Assembly: GCA_028456385.1 (NCBI GenBank)
Contig: JALNQF010000052.1
Span: 1 to 64,000 of the forward strand
Length of the DNA stretch: 64,000 nucleotides
Direction: 5' to 3'
Source of the DNA: Ophiosphaerella korrae
Taxonomy: Eukaryota; Ascomycota; Dothideomycetes; Pleosporales; Phaeosphaeriaceae
Positions 11,711 through 21,785 of the stretch are shown piece after piece. The first letter of the stretch is position 1, and each line of letters opens with the position of its first letter. Below the pieces are notes generated by a model that had not been told where the DNA came from, made no database searches, and saw nothing but the letters and a program-made list of their open reading frames with translations. Made by a program: the position numbers and the translations under genes.

Positions 11711-12036
11711 TGACGCTATTAAGGGCTCTTATATCCGATTTTTCACTGATTCCAATGCGGGGCGTCTCGCGATAGAACTCCCCCAATCAGCCCTAGGCAA
11801 AAAGCCTTGGATGTGTGCTGTGGCGGCGGGGAACATACCCGAACTGTTGACGAGGGACGCCCGAAGCCTGTCTTGGGAATGCATATATATATATATATAA
11901 GGTGTTCCACCTATCTAATGGTAGCCTTCCGGCACAGTACACTCTTGCATCGCATGTATCATGCTCCTGCCCTGGTAGAGACCAATTGTTGATCCTTGAA
12001 GCTCTATTGCGTCCGATGCGTCGCATGTTAGCTGGA
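11711..12036. other. Intergenic with TA microsatellite and decayed 3' coding sequence
   Basis: This spacer separates the rhodopsin-type gene from the convergent regulator gene. It contains a TA dinucleotide run at about 11882-11899. Just left of 12036, minus-strand frame 2 carries the displaced C-terminal motif G-N-P-A of the acetyltransferase domain, so part of this spacer was once coding. Confidence 0.6.
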
Positions 12037-15000
12037 TTACCACGGGCGATGTAGTCTACGAGAAGGCGATATGTCATGAATGACAACAGACCCAGAACGA
12101 ACGATGGCACCGTTACCAATTCGCACTCCGGCTCCAATGATGCAGCTGTCACCAATAGAGACGTTCTCGCCGATGTGGATCTCCTTAGCGACTTCAGTGC
12201 CGTAGCTCCCTTTCAAAGCTTTGGTATCAGTTGGTGTTTCCAGTGTCGTTATGGTGACACCCGCGCCAATTTCAGTGTTCCTTCCGATGGTAATCCTGGC
12301 TGAATCCAGCAGTTGGCAGTCAGGTCCAATGGTAACATTGTCACCAATAGAGACGTTGTAGCCATAGTTACAATGAAAAGGCGTAGCAACATGTGCACCA
12401 TCACCGAGATAACCGCTGACCGGGCTTTCTCCGTGGCGAGGCTGAGCCCACCTTGCCTCGACAATCTCTTTGAAGCAGCGCTTGTGTGTGCCCTGCGCAA
12501 CCCCAACTACAGCATTGCTGGTATCGTTGAAGCGGTATACTGCACCGGCACATTTCATTCGCTCATAAACCAACTGGATGTTGTAGGGCACGAAAGGCTC
12601 ACCGTCCAACATCTTCTGCTTCTCGGTCTTCTGGAGACTTGGCGCCGGCGCGGAACGGGATGCTGGCGGACCTGGCGACGCAGCAGTTGTGGTAGCCAAT
12701 GATGGATGCTGAGGCGGCTGTTTCGTCCGTTGGTGGGCACCAACCGCTACCGCAGGAGGACTAGTGTTGATGTGGCTCATGCCCTGTGAAGTATGGTAGT
12801 ATATGCGAGCGTTATAACCCAGTCCACGTGAACCCTGGATAGAGTGCATTACTTGGCGGTTGTCATGGGATGCGTCTCTGTCATGAACAAGCGCAGGCGC
12901 AGGGAGAGGCTGAGGATCAGATGCAGGCGGCAGTGGCTGCTCCAGCGGATACAAAAGGCGAGGTGGACCACCCTGGCCAGTTTCCCAGCTCAACGCGGGT
13001 AGTTGAAGCTCCTGTTCTTCCACAGCAATAGGCCGGTCGCAACTGCCTACACTTCCGATGGACACATGGGAGTCTTGATGAGTACTCTGGCTACTACCGA
13101 GTCTAGGCTCGCGGTTGAGTATATGTGCAAGGTCAGAGCCCCGAAATCTGCTATAGAGCCGAAGAGTATTAGAGGGCATTCGTTTTTGGGCTTGCAATGA
13201 AAGTAGAGGCTTTGTGAGCCTATTCTCTGGCCATGGCACCTTGTTTGCATAGCCTTCGCAAACGAAACCACTACGTTTGCAGTTGTTGCATTCGGGCTTC
13301 GCTTCATCACACTTCTTTTTACGCCCTCTGCAAGTTATACAGCTAGTCCTAGTCCGATTCACAAATCGTCTCTTGCTCTTCTTCAGTTCCACTTGGACAC
13401 TAGCCCGCGTTGGCTCTATAGCGCCAGCTCGCTCGACGCTGCCACGTTCACTCAGACTACTCATTGAAGCGTGTAGTCCAGGAACTGGTGTAATTTTGTT
13501 TTGAAATAGTTCTATTGGACGAGGGTCGCGATGCTGTGGTCTTTGGATTTCACTGTGCGGTAACTCGTGGGACTCCATAGTCCATCGTCTCTTAGGTTTG
13601 GGCTGATCTATTGGTAGCAGCAAATTCCGCCGAGCAAGCTGTGTGTTCTGCGATGGTCCTTGGCAGATGTGTAGATCACCACAACTCACAGGCGCGGAGG
13701 GTCCTGGAAGAGGTCGTAGAGCCGCAGCTGGCTCTTCTGGAGACTGACTAGTGTCATCCAATGTCGATAGCATCCTCCTACCAGGGCCGTTTAAGGACAC
13801 GTCCACACTAGCAATTGTAGGAGAAGAGGATCCATTATTTATGCGGCAACCGTTCTCAGATTGCTTCGGCATATAGTTGCAGACCGTTTCCCCACAGCTT
13901 GGTGGCTTTTGGGTGACCGGATTAGGGCCAGCAGTTAGCTCTCTATGAGTAGTATGCACGCTATCTTGAATGTAACATTGAGCTTCTTGAACAAGCGTCG
14001 CTCCAAGGATTCGGATACTGCTCATCGGTGCCCGGCTCCGTTCCACGATCATCTCGGCTGAGGGTAGAACAAGTGCAGCGTCTTTGAGATCGGTTTTCCT
14101 TTGCGCTTCCGTCTGTAACACCGGTTCCGCTTCTGCCAGCAATTCCGACTTCCCATCAATAGCCTCATTAGCAGGCGCGGATGGGGAACCCAATCGAATC
14201 TCCGGTTCACCTTGGGTCTCTTGCTGTTTTCTCACCTCCAAGGACTTCGCGGTTGCAAACAGCGCAGGCGAAACGAGCTCTTTCTCCTCGAAGATACAAG
14301 CATGAGTCTCTAGTGACTCTTGTCCGGCCTGCTCCAACGGCTCTAGCTCTTTCTGAGTTGGGCTCTCTCGAGTCCCACTTTCCTGGCCTCCTCCTTCCTG
14401 AACCTTCCCCGCAGGCTCAAGTTGCAACGATCGTTGTGTAGCTCCAACAGAGTCAGCTCTCTCCATGGGACTCAGAGGAAGGGGAAGGGAAAGGGAACCA
14501 TGTCGCAAGACTAACGCGGTCGGGTCCGCAGCGCTCAGGTCCGCAGCGCTCAGGTCCTGTGTACATATGGTCAGCAAGCCATGCCTGCGTAACTCGGACC
14601 CTAATCAACTTACCTCTTCATCCATATCGCCAGCGCCGATCACCGTAGCTGAGTTCTGCTGGTTCCAGCTCGATTCCTCCTTTGGTATAGTCATAACGTA
14701 GCTTGCTGAACCATCGTTGCTCTCACTAGCAAGTACAACACCACAGGAGCGCAAGTCGTTAGTCTCAAGCCCACCCTCACCCTGCCGTGACCCTACAAGG
14801 AGCGAACTAGAATCGCGTCGTGATTGCCACGTTTGTTGCTGGGACGCTGTCAACACACTTTGACTTTGAAGCACTCCCTCCACCGGAGAGTGCACAGGCG
14901 TTGTCCCTTGTATGGGCGTCAGTGCTTCCGACGATTCGCCTGAGGATTGCAGTCGATCACTGGTTTCCCCGTAAGATTGAACTCGACTCTGAGCAGCCTT

Positions 15001-15339
15001 TGTCTCCTTCCATTCTGCTTCTAGGGCTGGAGTGACAAAGTCGTGCGGTTCCCACGTCGGCTCGTACGAACTTCCTGTTGCTGGATCGACACCATCCCAT
15101 TCAACCAGATAGTGGGTTCCATTGTCCTCCAGAATTCCCGTCGCCGCCCAGAATGTTTTGCTAGCCGGGCTACGATCTCGCTCAGGTTCGAACGCGTTGG
15201 GGCAGGCAGGCTGTGTTGTTCGACGCCGTTTGTTTCGGGTGAGAGTTTTCGAATTCCGCTTCCGCTTCCGCTTGTTCGCCGTTGGATTCGAAGCCATTTG
15301 TAGTAGGAGATCAGATAAGAGACTAGATTTACGAGACAT
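12037..15339 (-). CDS. Chromodomain - Zn2Cys6 - maltose/galactoside O-acetyltransferase-like fusion protein
   Basis: Two exons, 14614-15339 and 12037-14556, join in phase across a 57-nt intron (GTAAGT donor, GCTGAC branch, ACACAG acceptor) to give 1081 residues. Residues 61-113 are a chromodomain (YLVEWDG, then PTWEP) after a Lys/Arg-rich stretch that could be a nuclear signal. Residues about 645-680 hold a Zn2Cys6 cluster with all six cysteines (C-x2-C-x6-C-x6-C-x2-C-x6-C). Residues about 885-1075 resemble a Mac domain (M-L-x-G-E-P-F) followed by left-handed beta-helix hexapeptide repeats. The layout suggests a chromatin-associated DNA-binding regulator with a sugar- or acyl-binding module. 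The usual catalytic His of the T-H-P loop is replaced (T-L-E-T-P-T-D), so catalysis is doubtful. The frame is lost just before the terminal G-N-P-A motif. ATG codons exist at residues 1 and 15. The middle is low-complexity. Confidence 0.8.
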
Positions 15340-16700
15340 TCGAAATCAGTCCTGCTTCTTTGAAAGCTTGTGGTTAATGTTGGTTCAATTTCAAGTCTTT
15401 GCTAACACAGTTACTACTTGCAACGTGTGCTTTCTAGGTTCGAACGGGCTCTAGAAGCGTGATGGCGCGCAAGCATGAAGGGCTCTTCGTCGGTCGGCGT
15501 CAAGGGTAGGTCTGCGGAAGCCGCGAGCGGCGTGATGTGCTGCTGCCGTATCAGAAGAACTTGCGGCCAAGACATAACAGTATGTTGCGCGACGTTGTTG
15601 AGGAACGGTCATTATTGTGGTAGTGGGTCGCTTTGACTTTGTAGCGGCGCGGTTGCCAAGACGATGGGGCGGCTATCCGCTAACGGCGCAACGACACTAA
15701 GCCGAAACAGTGGCCTCTCCTGCGCTGCGCAATCTAAATATATATCTGTAGGCCCCGTTCTAGTTCCCGTGGCAGAGTCGTGGTTGAGGTTGATCGTGAA
15801 CCATGGCTTGAATTGCGAGTGTGGAACTGAAGGGACGCTTGGCGGCGACCCTGCGTTCATCCATTGTCACAGCTCCGCGCTCACTCACGACCATATTTTC
15901 AAACATAATCATGACCTTGAGAACGACTGGACAATCTCTTCGCGTCTTTCTCGATCGAATGCTTCTCCTCACGTGTGTGTGTATAGGTAGCTGTACGGCT
16001 TCATGTTTGCAATCATGTTCCGCGTGCATCACGCGCACGGACACGATAGGTCCGTCAATGCCAAAAGCTGGGAAAAACCGTTAGCTGCGAGTCTTGACTA
16101 GGGATGAGTACCGAGACAAGTCCAGAGAGGAATATGCTCCATGGCACCGAGACTCGGAGGCCACTTGATGGTTTTAACGTCCCAATTGGAGGAGCCTGCG
16201 TCACCGTCACGGCATGTCCACTGCCAGGAGTTTCTGCAGGAGTGGGCGCTGTGGTGCTGCTGCTGAGCTGAGTCGTCGCGGTACCAATACGCGTGGCGAC
16301 CTTGCGTGAATCTTCGTGCGATAGCAGCCACAACACTAATGGTAGCTTTTGAACACTGCAGTAAAGTTCGTAGGCTTAGATAGAACCATTCTATGGGGTT
16401 TAGTAGCGGCAAGAGCGTGATGATGGTGCTGTAGCAGAAGAAGTCTCTTTCGCGACAAAAGGAGGCTCTCTACAAATCAGGTGCGGCGACGACAACGCGA
16501 TGGTAATTTTTGGGTGCGAAGGTGCCTAACGTCCCTCCCTGTGGGTCGAGAAACCCACCAGGTCGAGAAAAATGAGGGGTACTTCAACTTCAAACAACTC
16601 AAAATCTGTGCACACGTTGATATTCACTATAATCTTATATAGGTTAAGTGCTATAGCTATTCCTAGACTTCTAGGACCCCTTTGATCTAAAAATTACGAT
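15340..16700. other. Intergenic; possible decayed GPI-type tail on the minus strand
   Basis: This holds the promoter side of the fusion gene, and no complete gene is visible. On the minus strand at 16055-16336 an open frame of 93 codons has a Ser/Thr/Pro-rich stretch followed by a hydrophobic C-terminal segment, which looks like the end of a secreted GPI-anchored protein. No upstream exons could be connected to it, so it is not called a gene. Confidence 0.35.
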
Positions 16701-16711
16701 ACGCATTGTCG

Positions 16712-17037
16712 CCTTCGCGCCTGATCTGCAGAGAGGATGCTGACCTTTGCAAACGCATACTGGCTGTTATTTCGGCTGTGTACCGCCCCGTCACATTGGA
16801 CGAGTTAATTAACATCTTTCGTCGACATGCTCGACGGAGTCGCTGGCAAATACGAAGCTCTATCCGAGATTATAGGGCTCTGTGGATCCTTTCTGACACT
16901 TCGGGAACGCACCATATCGTTTGTTCATTAGTCGGCAAAGGATTTTCTACTCGTAAAGGCATCTATACAGTGGAGCAGCTCGAACGGCTCGCTTACTGCT
17001 GCGAGCTTACCTGAATTGTATGGAGCAGAGCTCTAAC
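16712..17037 (+). pseudogene. Fragment of a HET-E/NWD-type NACHT (NLR) protein
   Basis: Translation begins with D-A-D-L-C-K-R-I-L, A-V-Y-R-P-V-T-L-D-E-L, the hallmark of the helical segment after the NACHT ATPase in fungal STAND/NLR proteins (HET-E and NWD2 relatives). The match then continues in a second frame (I-I-G-L-C-G-S-F-L, then S-A-K-D-F-L-L), so there is a frameshift near 16820-16830. The stop at 16929-16931 (TAG) sits where the family has Gln (CAG), a C-to-T change in CpA context that fits RIP. The nucleotide-binding domain, repeat domain and N-terminal effector domain are absent. It is a non-functional remnant of a gene type used in fungal self/non-self recognition. Confidence 0.75.
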
Positions 17038-17304
17038 TTGCGACAGTCCCCCGATCCGCAGCACCCCTGCTAGCGTTCGGCGAAAGGGGAGAATTTTTAC
17101 GGTATGTCGGACAGCGGTGGATAACGATCAGCATGTTATACTGCTTCGAGTTTTGTCGACACGCCTTTGACACCTCCGCGAACTGCCGAAAAGCCTTTAC
17201 CCAAGCTCCCCGGGTTCCGAAAGTCATGCGAGCTAGCGTCTACGCGACTTCCAGGTCGGAAGGAATCAGCAGCAGCGATTCGTCGGCTAAAAGGGTCGCT
17301 TTCC

Positions 17305-17401
17305 ACAACACTAACAATACTGACAACACTAACAACACTGACAACACTGACAACACTGACAACACCACCAACACTAACAACACCACCAACACCACCAACA
17401 C
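17305..17401 (+). repeat. 9-bp minisatellite (ACTGACAAC / ACTAACAAC)
   Basis: About ten tandem 9-bp units lie 20-115 bases upstream of the ATG of the PD-(D/E)XK-like gene. It encodes nothing recognised and lies in the probable 5' leader or promoter. Confidence 0.9.
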
Positions 17402-17419
17402 CTCTTCTCCTCCTTATCG

Positions 17420-18934
17420 ATGGACAATAGCTCCCTGCCAATATCTCACTGTCCCTTCGCTGAACAACTATTGCGCGTTAGCGTTTGGATTAGTCAACTT
17501 GAAGATTTCTCACCACCGAAGCGGAAGCGCGCGAGTACCGTCATGTCCGAGTCCCGCAACTCCAGCCCAAAGCGACAGCGATCGGATGGCGACACCCACT
17601 ATTCAGAAATGCTCCCCATGAATAGTGCTTCGACTCCAGCCTCAATACAACCTAATCTGCTTGAGCTAACTGCGTACACCACCCTCACTGCCCGCAGTTT
17701 CACCCGCAGTCAGAGCAGCAGTTCCTCTCCGCGTAGGAACAGCCCAACGCGGGAGACTATTGCATCACTGGCATTCGCACATCCTCCAATCAAGACAGAA
17801 ATTATCTCTGGTGCCCGAGCTGTGCCGGAAAGAGTATCCGCGCTTTGCCTTCGAATTTCGGAGGAGCTGGACAAGGGATGGATACCCGCGTCGCTTAAGG
17901 TGTGTATGCGATGCACAGGAGCGCCTGAAACTGTTCTGACCCGGATACAGGAATCGATCGCCAACGATAAGGAAGAGATCGGTCTGCAGCTGGTGGGTCG
18001 GGATGCTTACTGCACGCCAGGCGAAAATGCTGTCGAACAACGTACATATGTTAAGTTGAAGAGGATATTTATAAAGGCAAGGAAATGTCAGGAAAACTTG
18101 CGCGACGAGAATGCCTGGTCAATGCATGTCGTAGAACCACTTCTCAGGCTAGCCCTATCACGGTATTCCAAGGGCAAGCTCCTGCTAGAGAATGTGTAAG
18201 TTACGTTGCCTAGCTTACTCACACCCCCGTCCCGACACATGCTCACAAGCCGCAGCAAATCACAGACCATTGCCTTCGATTTTCTATCCCGTCGCAACGC
18301 GTCCCCGAAGGCCCAACTACACGATCGCAGAGCCGACTATGCTATTCAATACTCAGATGAGCCATTAGGCTTCAAAGACCTGTACATGCACCTCGGCAAG
18401 GCGGGACACTCACAGCTCAGCCACCTTAATGACGCTTACTCAAAGAAGGTTGCGTTTTTCGCAGGCGGTGAAGTAAAGCATGCGAACGGTGATAGAATGG
18501 AGGCGGAATACCAGCTTAGTATCTTTACAGCAGCGAGTCTGCGTAAAAAGGCGCAATTAGCGCAGGAGGCTGGAATGCCTGAGGTCATTGCAAATCTCAT
18601 GGAACCGGGCTTCACTTCAATTGGCCATAATTGGAATTTCTACGTGGGATACTATGAGTATGGTGATGAGGAAGTATTGCATAACCTCGACCTCGACATT
18701 GATAAATGTTCGAGTAGCAGCATTTCTGGCCTATACAGGCTGCTGAAAGTCTGGAGCGTATTGATAGACTACGCTATCGGAGCAGAAGAGACTGGATTTT
18801 GGGGTAGTTTTTTTGGGCCAGTTTTGAACAGGCTAGCGAGTAAAGATGCGCAGCAAGGGCGTGTACGTGCTGAAGGAAGGGAAGGGAGAGATGAAGGGAT
18901 ATACATGGGGAGCACAGCGTCGCAGGATACTTGA
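17420..18934 (+). CDS. PD-(D/E)XK nuclease-like domain protein (fungal family)
   Basis: Two exons, 17420-18195 and 18256-18934, are joined across a 60-nt GTAAGT...GCAG intron to give 484 residues. The N-terminal half is Ser/Pro/Arg-rich, with P-K-R-K-R and P-K-R-Q-R stretches that could be nuclear signals. The C-terminal half has the marks of a fungal PD-(D/E)XK-like family expanded in Pleosporales: a D in R-A-D-Y, an E-x-K (G-E-V-K) about 70 residues later, then Y-Q-L-S-I-F-T-A-A and G-L-Y-R-L-L-K-V. The D...E-x-K set suggests a metal-dependent nuclease core is kept, but family members have no established substrate that I know of. The family call is from memory of its conserved blocks. The start is the first ATG after the minisatellite. 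Confidence 0.7.
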
Positions 18935-20216
18935 TAAGGATATAAATTTCTATCATGTCTTTACTGTACCATAGGCATGCGCCACATAATTGAGTCGATT
19001 ATGTAGCTAAGAATATAGTAATATATGACTACTCTGGGTCATCGTGAAGCTTGAATACTACTAACGTTTGCCAGACGCGGTCGCCCATTGTATGTTCACT
19101 CAGATCTTGACCATTTTCTTACTGTAGAAAAAATACCTTTAGAAAAAAAACTGAGAAAGTAACGCGATATTTATACTAACATTTAACCTTTTTTATTAGA
19201 CCGAAATAAAAAATAAATAAAAAATACAACTACGTTAAAAATGGTAGAAAGACTAGTAAAAATGTCAAATATTTCAATTCGTTCTAGCGCCCACGCCCAA
19301 TCATTGATCTACTAAGGTAGCAATCAACACCCACCCACTAGATTATCTTCTTTGGCTTTTAGGACGTAATCATCACGGGAGGAGAAAGCTAGCGAAAGAG
19401 CCATAGTGAATATAAGCAACCCAGCAACACTAGCAATGACGAAACTCAGTGATACAACATCGCCAAGCCTGACCTCGACCCATGAAGGTAAAGAACCGGT
19501 CTTCTGCCTGAAAAGGCTAAGAATTATAGCAATCGTGAATAAGGGTAAGGAACACACAGCACCTAGTGCTGTATGGACCATAATTCTTGACCAGAATCGA
19601 AGTTTGATGAGAACCCCCACAATAGCTAACAACTGCCCTAGCATTGAAACCACAAATAAAAGAGAAAAATAGAGAATAAGAAGCTGCCCAAGAATAAATC
19701 ATATACGAATATACGTTATGTTAGTGGTTGCAGTAGCATTAAGCTGCGAGTTATCAACTTGATCTCGGATCATATTCTTAAAAGGACCTAGCAGGGTTTC
19801 TACGGTATGGAGCAGTAGGTGCGGAAAGATTTAGATAAATCCAGTACGGAATTTCTGAGTACCGAGCAAGAGATTTTTGGTATGTTCTTCTCAATAGTTC
19901 TCTGAAGGGCCGGTGGCGATAGAGATATTTTATGGCACGAGGTTTTTGACAACGCCTTTAAAATCAGCTGTACTTGCCAGTTTTAAAACGTGTGCAAAAT
20001 TTATCCGTGCTGATGAGTAGATTGTAGCCTAGGGCCTAATTTTGGTCCTTCATAGTGATACAAGGTAACGATCGAGAAGTATGTCCAGATATGGTTCCAC
20101 GGAAAGCCATAGAGTTCAGTCTCGGCTATGTGAGTATATAAGGCCCATCGCTTTGTGGAGTTCTATGCTATTATCTTAGTATCGCCAACAGCTTCTTCAA
20201 ATAATATATCACGGCC
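18935..20216. other. Intergenic with AT-rich patch and a small membrane-type open frame
   Basis: Positions 19120-19260 are AT-rich and may be lightly RIP-affected or simply low complexity. On the minus strand, 19324-19653 encodes 109 residues with about three hydrophobic segments. It could be the last exon of a membrane protein or a relic, because the same frame stays open and hydrophobic a little further upstream (to about 19690) without a good start. The right end is the promoter of the next gene, with TATATAAG at 20135-20142, 75 bases before its ATG. Confidence 0.45.
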
Positions 20217-21084
20217 ATGCGTTGGCTTTTCCTCGTAGCCTCCACAATATTCAATGAAGCTGTAGCTCATGCATGGAATGAGCAGCTTGTCATCATCGAA
20301 GACGGACTTTTCACTGGGAACAACGGGTACCCTCGCGGCTATGTCTCTCGTGCTGACCCTGGTTTCAGGGATGATTTAATGACATATCTACTACCACTAT
20401 CGGCCTCAGGGAGAACTAGGGTGGATGATTTAGATGCTTTATGTGCGCCTACTCAAAGAACTGCTAATCAGACAGAGAACTACCCCCGTCTCAAAGTCTC
20501 ACCAGGCGCTTATGTGGCAATAAAGTACCTTGAGAATGGGCATGTTACATTACCTCAAAACGTGCCTGGTAAGCCAAAGTGGGCAGGGATGGTACCTGTT
20601 TTTGGTACCTGTGAGCCCGATGATAACGAACTACTAACCGAAGTTCTGCAGTGGACTGCTAATGGTACTGGCGGTGATAGACGAGGAATACTGCTAACGA
20701 CTCAGAATTTTGACGATAGCAGGTGTTATCAAATTAATGACGGAAATATATTCTTCGCGCGGCAGGAGCAGTTTCCCAATCCTGTTCCTAACCAGCTTGG
20801 TTCTGTACGCGAGCAATGGTGTGAAACTGATATCTTGATCCCGGTATACTTGCCAGTTAATTCTACGTATACTATATACTGGGTATAGCAGTGGCCAACG
20901 GAATCGGGGGGGGCTGGGAGGACTTGGTGGTAAAGACCAGTACTACACTACATATTCTGATATTGATATCGGTGCTAGCGCAACCAAAGGGAGACCATCA
21001 AATCCATTGGGACAGCAAGACTCTCAAATTGCTGCCGTTCCTAACTTTAGGTCCCGTGCAGCGCAGAAAGAAATATGTAAATAG
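20217..21084 (+). pseudogene. DUF7492-like secreted protein gene, broken near the 3' end
   Basis: The first 223 codons (20217-20888) are open and match a family of secreted ascomycete proteins (DUF7492 type). They contain a short N-terminal signal-like segment, W-N-E-Q-L, Y-P-R-G-Y-V-S-R-x-D-P-G-F, E-N-G-H-V-T-L-P, N-F-D-D-x-x-C-Y-Q-I-N and a T-I-Y-W-V close to the usual end. The next codon is TAG (20886-20888) where family members have Trp, a G-to-A change that fits RIP on the other strand. After it, Q-W-P-T continues the family sequence for a few codons. The remaining part (G-G-L-G-G-K-D-Q-Y-Y-T-T-Y-S-D-I-D-I) is found in another frame after a run of eight G (20906-20913), ending at 21084. 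A shortened protein could still be made. The biochemical function of the family is unknown to me. Confidence 0.7.
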
Positions 21085-21785
21085 TTAAAGAAAGTGGTTC
21101 TCTCTCTTAGAGGTGTAGCGGGTCCGAAATTGGACCTCCTAGAACGGAACGTGTCGTGGTGCAAATACCATTCAAGTGAACAGAACTTTAGAGTTCAGAT
21201 TCTACCTTTTGCTTCGCAACATAAGTTTTTAGAGTATTTTATAGAGCTATTATTAAGATTTAAGAGGCTGTTTTTTTACTTTTTTAGTGTGTTTTGGGGC
21301 CTAGCGCTCGCTTGTAAACTACGTTCGTTAGTTGTTAGCTATGTTTGACCTAGTTATAGCCTTGGCATTATGGGCTCGTGCGTGGTTTGTCAACTCACAG
21401 CTATCTGCAGCTCCCAAATACTATACGATGCTACCGTGACATTGTCTCAGATCCACTAAAGGCTACCCACTTTATGCGCCGCCTACAAGCTTCCCAATAT
21501 CTCTCTTCGACTCAACGTAAGGTGATTCCTTTCAACACAGTCGTCAGTTCGAGGCACATGGTAACAAGACCAACCTTACCTTTTAGATTTTATTCCGGCA
21601 CTGTCACTGCTCTCTATCCGATTTCACTCCGCTTCTTCGCATTTACTATACCCCGCGCTATCTAATCCCGCGCGTTCAAGAACTACCATCAGAGAAGGCC
21701 TAAACAGGCCAGCAGTTCGGCAAAAAGCTTCGCCGAGTCCGGTTGTGAGAGCAGGCGGTGCGGCGTTCGTGGTGACAGCACCCTC
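21085..21785. other. Intergenic / probable 5' region of the HNH gene
   Basis: No independent gene is supported. The first coding exon of the HNH gene, which must supply the ATG, probably lies here, but I could not choose among several possible splice donors. Confidence 0.4.
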
